Source: Eumeta japonica (taxonomy: Eukaryota > Arthropoda > Insecta > Lepidoptera > Psychidae). From it: a DNA stretch of 64,000 nucleotides. Both the position numbers and the translations under genes were made by a program. Positions 60,041 to 64,000 of this stretch are shown piece after piece; the first letter of the stretch is position 1; every line of letters begins with the position of its first letter. Where the stretch lies: contig BGZK01001599.1 of NCBI GenBank assembly GCA_005406025.1, forward strand, positions 62,001 through 126,000. The letters are read 5' to 3'. Below the pieces are notes generated by a model. The model worked only from the letters and a program-made list of their open reading frames with translations. It had not been told where the DNA came from and made no database searches.

Positions 60041-61719
60041 ACGGAGTATGGGAGTGGAAGGCCAGATTCGAATGCAGATTGATGCGAGGACGAAAAAAAT
60101 ATTCTGTTATGACACGTATTCATCAACCTCATTCTACGATAGTGTCCCGAATTTAGTGTACATCTTAATTCAAATAAAACACTAAAAAGGTATACGGGGA
60201 CTGTAGTGTCACGTTAAATTCGAGATTATTTTATTACAATACAGTATATCTACATCAATCACTCACAAGTAAATATGATATGGTAACCGGATAATTGCAA
60301 TGGCGTACTTCAACAAGCGCTTTTTCTTATATGGCCAATAAAATACAATAGTTATAAATATATTACTCAGTTATTTTTTTAACGATTAAGGAAATCTATT
60401 CGTAAAAGAATTTTATATATGTTTCGATAGAGCTTGACGAAATCTGACGTCATCAGCATCAATAACATGTCAATAGATTTTATTATATAGTGATTTCAGG
60501 ATAAATACATAAAAAGTCAAATCAAGTGCTTTTATTTCATTTTATCCTAATAGCCAAGTTTTTTCAATATAGAGCATATTGAAGAAACTTAACACTCCAG
60601 TCGCTACACTTTTGAAATGCGTGATATTTAGTGCTATATAATTTAATATTCTTTGTTATTATAATAGATAGATGTAAGAACTAAATTATGGATGGCTCAT
60701 CCTCGTCGACGAACATTCGTTTGCTGTTGACAAATAGCGAGTAGGTTATTCATTCTATTCATTGTATTACTTTCCTTTATTTTCCTTAAAAGCCACCGTC
60801 CAGGTCGTCTTTCCCAGTTTACATTATTCTGCTACTATGGCATAAGCTTATTTAAATCTACAGAAGTAAAAAAAAAATACACGCCTTTTTTGGCTAAAAA
60901 TTTCTGCTTAATGTTTTTTAACGGGAAAAATCTCGACGAATTCCGCACTTTACGAAATCTTGCTCGTAGATCTTAAATCACACTTACATTTTCATTTACT
61001 ACCGTTTCAATCGTGTTTTTTGCATAATCTTTGTAAATGACGTTAATAATACTTATTACTATTTTGTGTCATGGCTAGTTTATTATATTAATATCAATAT
61101 TGGGAAAGATTCAGAATAATACAAGAAAATCACTTTTGCCAATGTTAACGTCGCGGTATAATCTATTGTCCGCCATCATAAAATCAAAGCACTTTACAAA
61201 GTGTTCTGTAATAAAATAACACTCAAGGTGTACGAGTCTGGACAATATCAAACGGAATCGATTTCAAGCATTGTACTTACTTAAGCCTTATATGGAGCAG
61301 CGGACACACGTATCGTCATATGGCACTGACTGAAAATTATGCAAATCGATCGATTTCATTCTAGGTTACAAGCTATTTCTGTGTAGAGGGTACTTATTAA
61401 ACCATAGCACCTCGTTGGCTCGATGTGTGTTGCGTGGAAAATTCGTATTTTCATTGATCATTTCGTATTTCAAGTATTATTTGCCTACTTGAAAGATTTT
61501 CAGTGGAAAAGAAAACGTGTGAATTCATACCTGACGCCTCGAGTGACGTCATGGATGAGCACTAAGTATGAACGGGATAGTCCATTTTTTCTCAGAGCAA
61601 TATTAAGGAAGAAAGGTTGATTTTTCATGATTTTGCGTCTTTGCCCGTAAAGGGATAGATTGCTTTAATTTAAGAGCTTGATGCACCTTATTCCACACGT
61701 GGATACCTCCGCGATGCTT

Positions 61720-61768
61720 ATATTTATACTAAATATACTATATTAAATAGTATATTCAGTATAAATAT
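61720..61768. repeat. AT-rich hairpin, 22-bp arms
   Basis: The arms 61720-61741 and 61747-61768 (ATATTTATACTAAATATACTAT and its complement) have one mismatch and a 5-base loop. A third, direct partial copy follows at about 61776-61787. It could extrude as a cruciform. Confidence 0.85.
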
Positions 61769-61802
61769 ACTATTAATATTTATACTAAAGTCCGCGGTGA
61801 CG

Positions 61803-61830
61803 GCGGTAGCTCAGTGGTGAAAAGCGTTAT
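61803..61830 (+). ncRNA. tRNA-like A-box fragment (SINE head?)
   Basis: GGTAGCTCAGTGGTGAAAAGCG contains TAGCTCAGTGG (61807-61817), a good match to the internal A box of tRNA genes. No B box and no cloverleaf follow, so it is not a tRNA gene. It is probably the head of a truncated tRNA-derived SINE, or chance. Confidence 0.35.
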
Positions 61831-62296
61831 TTTAAAACTAAACGATATTGTAATGTATTACGTAATTAAACAATATTTTATTAATTAAAACAATATTTTT
61901 TGCTATTCGATGGTTTTTAGAAATACACTTTATTAAATGATTAATTGTGCAACCACAATAACTTGTCCTTGTTCATTTGAAAAAAAAATTATTGCAAATA
62001 AGTGTTTTCGTAAAAAATTGGTTGCCTGTAAAGTCGGTATACGGGCGAAAGTTTTACGTGACAACGACTTTGAGTGGTAAAATCATTTTAATGTGAATAT
62101 TCATTCGTATAGTAGGAAGAAGGATGAAATAATAGTAACAATTTAAAACATTTATTTATACAAAGAATTATATTTAAAACATTAATTTATACAAAGAATC
62201 TCGCACTGAATTTCATATTAACAAAATTTTATTTTACCTTTACACATACATACGTATTTATATACAAATATACATACAATAACTTACAATACATTT

Positions 62297-62420
62297 CGCT
62301 CTTAGGCGGGCTAACTGTGCTCGAGTGGAAGGGACGCGTGCCTTTCACTTTTTATGTCTGTCTCTCTCGCTCTTAGGCGGGCTAACCATGCCCGAGTGGA
62401 AGGGACGCGTGCCTCTCACT
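62297..62420 (+). repeat. Tandem duplication, 53-bp unit, period 71 bp
   Basis: 62297-62349 and 62368-62420 both read CGCTCTTAGGCGGGCTAAC, a short variable part, then CGAGTGGAAGGGACGCGTGCC. They differ at about four positions. The segment is GC-rich in an AT-rich setting. Confidence 0.88.
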
Positions 62421-64000
62421 CGCTATCATTGTGAGCGCATAACGTGAGCGGAGCGTAACGCAGTTTCTTGAAGTGTCACCCGGCAAACCAATTTATAAGA
62501 CATTGTCACGTCAAAAATAGGACAACAATATTGTTTAACCAATGAGATTAGAGCGGCAATGGTCATTATTTTACGTGCACAGTGGGTTTACACCAAATTA
62601 ATGAAGTCCCGGGAACAAAATATTTAATCCCTAGGATAAAATACAAAACCGAAGCTACAGTTTTTGTAACTAATAATCACGAACCATTTAGTTGCTGAAA
62701 TACAAGTGCAATTTTAAATTGTAATTAAAAAAAATACGTAGCAATTAGTATCATTATTAAAACTTTTGTCAATAAAAATAGATTATGTTTCCTACTAATT
62801 TTAATCCACAATGAAATAAAGTTAAGATGATTCCTAGTCGATTAGGTCAAAACTAATTCATTTGCTATGATTTCTTGAACACACTCCACGTGGTGTTAGC
62901 TATTATTCAATTTCTTTCTTCTAGAAATGATTATATTTTTTATTAATTTGCAATCGACGGATAATGGTTTTTTTAATTATTTAATTTTGGCAATATAAAT
63001 CAGGCATCAAGCGAGACGATCCACTGTGCTTTGAAAAATATCAATTATAATTATTAAAACATCAAAAACTGTGTGAAAATACAATCATCAACTCTAACCG
63101 CCAAAGCTTGGAGCATGAAACACATCACGAAGGTAGCTGCTACTAAAGCCGGACTCAGTGAGAGTATTTAAGTGCAGTATCACCCTTCTGTTATAAACAT
63201 TAGGACATCGTTTCCTCAGCATGAAATGTAGAGCGCAAATACGACTTGATTATTATTTTTTTTATACATGGTTTAGAGTTAATCAAAAGTGTGGAAAACA
63301 CATGCTCTCGACGAAGAATATTTCTTTTTATCCATGTAAGAAAAAGGTTTCACTTGTACTTTAATATAAAATTCTATAATGGCTTCTTTGAAACAAATTT
63401 ACGAAAAATAAAATAATATTTTTTGCTCTCGTTTCTAATTTAAATTGGTATCTAGGGCTAGTAGGTCTACTACTACTAGAAAATCTACTTCTAGTATATT
63501 TTTCGATATTTTATAATGTATTTCAAATTTTTCGGATCCGTTACTCATAGAAGAGCGTGATTGTTTGATGTAGGCGTTAAATAAATATTTGTCTTAAAAC
63601 CTCATCAGCTAGTTTTTTACATTTTTCTTGTTTAAATAGATATAGATCAAAAATATAGATCAATATTTTTCATGTCAGATTGTAATCACTCCTAAGATAT
63701 ATCCTCCAATAATCTTTTTTTAACTACGCGAATTTTCTTAATAATTGAAATTTTTCCAAAATTCCGAAAGATATTGTTTTGTACCTGATTTTCTAAAATA
63801 GAGTTTCAACACGTTATGAATAAAAACCGCTTTCAAATATCTATTAAGATGATTAGTGATTTTTGAAGCAAATAAAATAAATTATAGTATTGAAGGTGAT
63901 TGAGCACAAAAATCAATGAGATAACTAAATTCAATATTTACATCCATAAACATGGATAAGTGAAGTTTGAGTTGAAAATATGTCAAATTATGAAGACTGA

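Larger units (their letters stand above)
58016..64000. other. Non-coding, AT-rich, with dispersed repeats
   Basis: Apart from repeat A copies 4 and 5, the AT hairpin, the A-box fragment and the 53-bp duplication, nothing supported. The open frame at 61423-61620 has no known domain. Confidence 0.5.

Noticed and set aside
61803..61880. A tRNA gene
   Set aside because: Only an A-box-like word is present; no B box, anticodon stem or acceptor pairing can be found.

Overview
This is animal nuclear DNA, most likely from a moth or butterfly (Lepidoptera). It is AT-rich and gene-poor and is packed with decayed transposable elements. The only intact genes are two intronless epsilon-class glutathione S-transferases (GSTs), of a type expanded in insects. 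Many of the dispersed repeats resemble lepidopteran interspersed repeats that I know only from memory. I see no rRNA, no complete tRNA, no CRISPR array and no bacterial or organellar sequence.

Layout. Bases 1-10,270 are mostly non-coding. They hold GC-rich islands (about 690-925 and 2,600-3,080), a retroelement tail (3,391-3,475), a decayed tandem array with a period near 36 bp (5,703-6,003) and an inverted-repeat element with a near-perfect palindrome (8,287-8,732). At 10,270-11,091 a minus-strand non-LTR retrotransposon 3' end abuts a plus-strand Penelope-like GIY-YIG endonuclease fragment. Bases 11,100-20,280 are non-coding with two GC islands. At 20,282-22,160 lies a broken hAT transposase. 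At 25,600-29,700 a minus-strand non-LTR retrotransposon (endonuclease plus reverse transcriptase) is split by a complete but dead mariner (26,929-28,227). A MITE-like element lies at 31,136-31,747, an internally deleted jockey-type retrotransposon at 33,274-35,260, a foldback element with ~232-bp arms at 37,552-38,585, and another non-LTR 3' end at 39,200-40,100.

The right half holds the GST cluster, all on the minus strand: a decayed C-terminal GST fragment (44,153-44,437), an intact GST (49,133-49,810) and a second intact GST (51,612-52,286). A second, older mariner relic (47,312-48,812) sits between the fragment and the first intact gene. This is a small tandem array with gene birth and death. 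The two proteins should conjugate glutathione to electrophiles in the cytosol (detoxification); substrates cannot be read from the sequence. Bases 52,320-64,000 are non-coding with one large GC island (56,450-56,960) and several dispersed repeats.

I found no convincing new multi-gene system. The observations most worth a second look are the foldback element, the ~36-bp array, the Penelope endonuclease fragment, the mariner-in-retrotransposon nest and the GC islands that may be regulatory.
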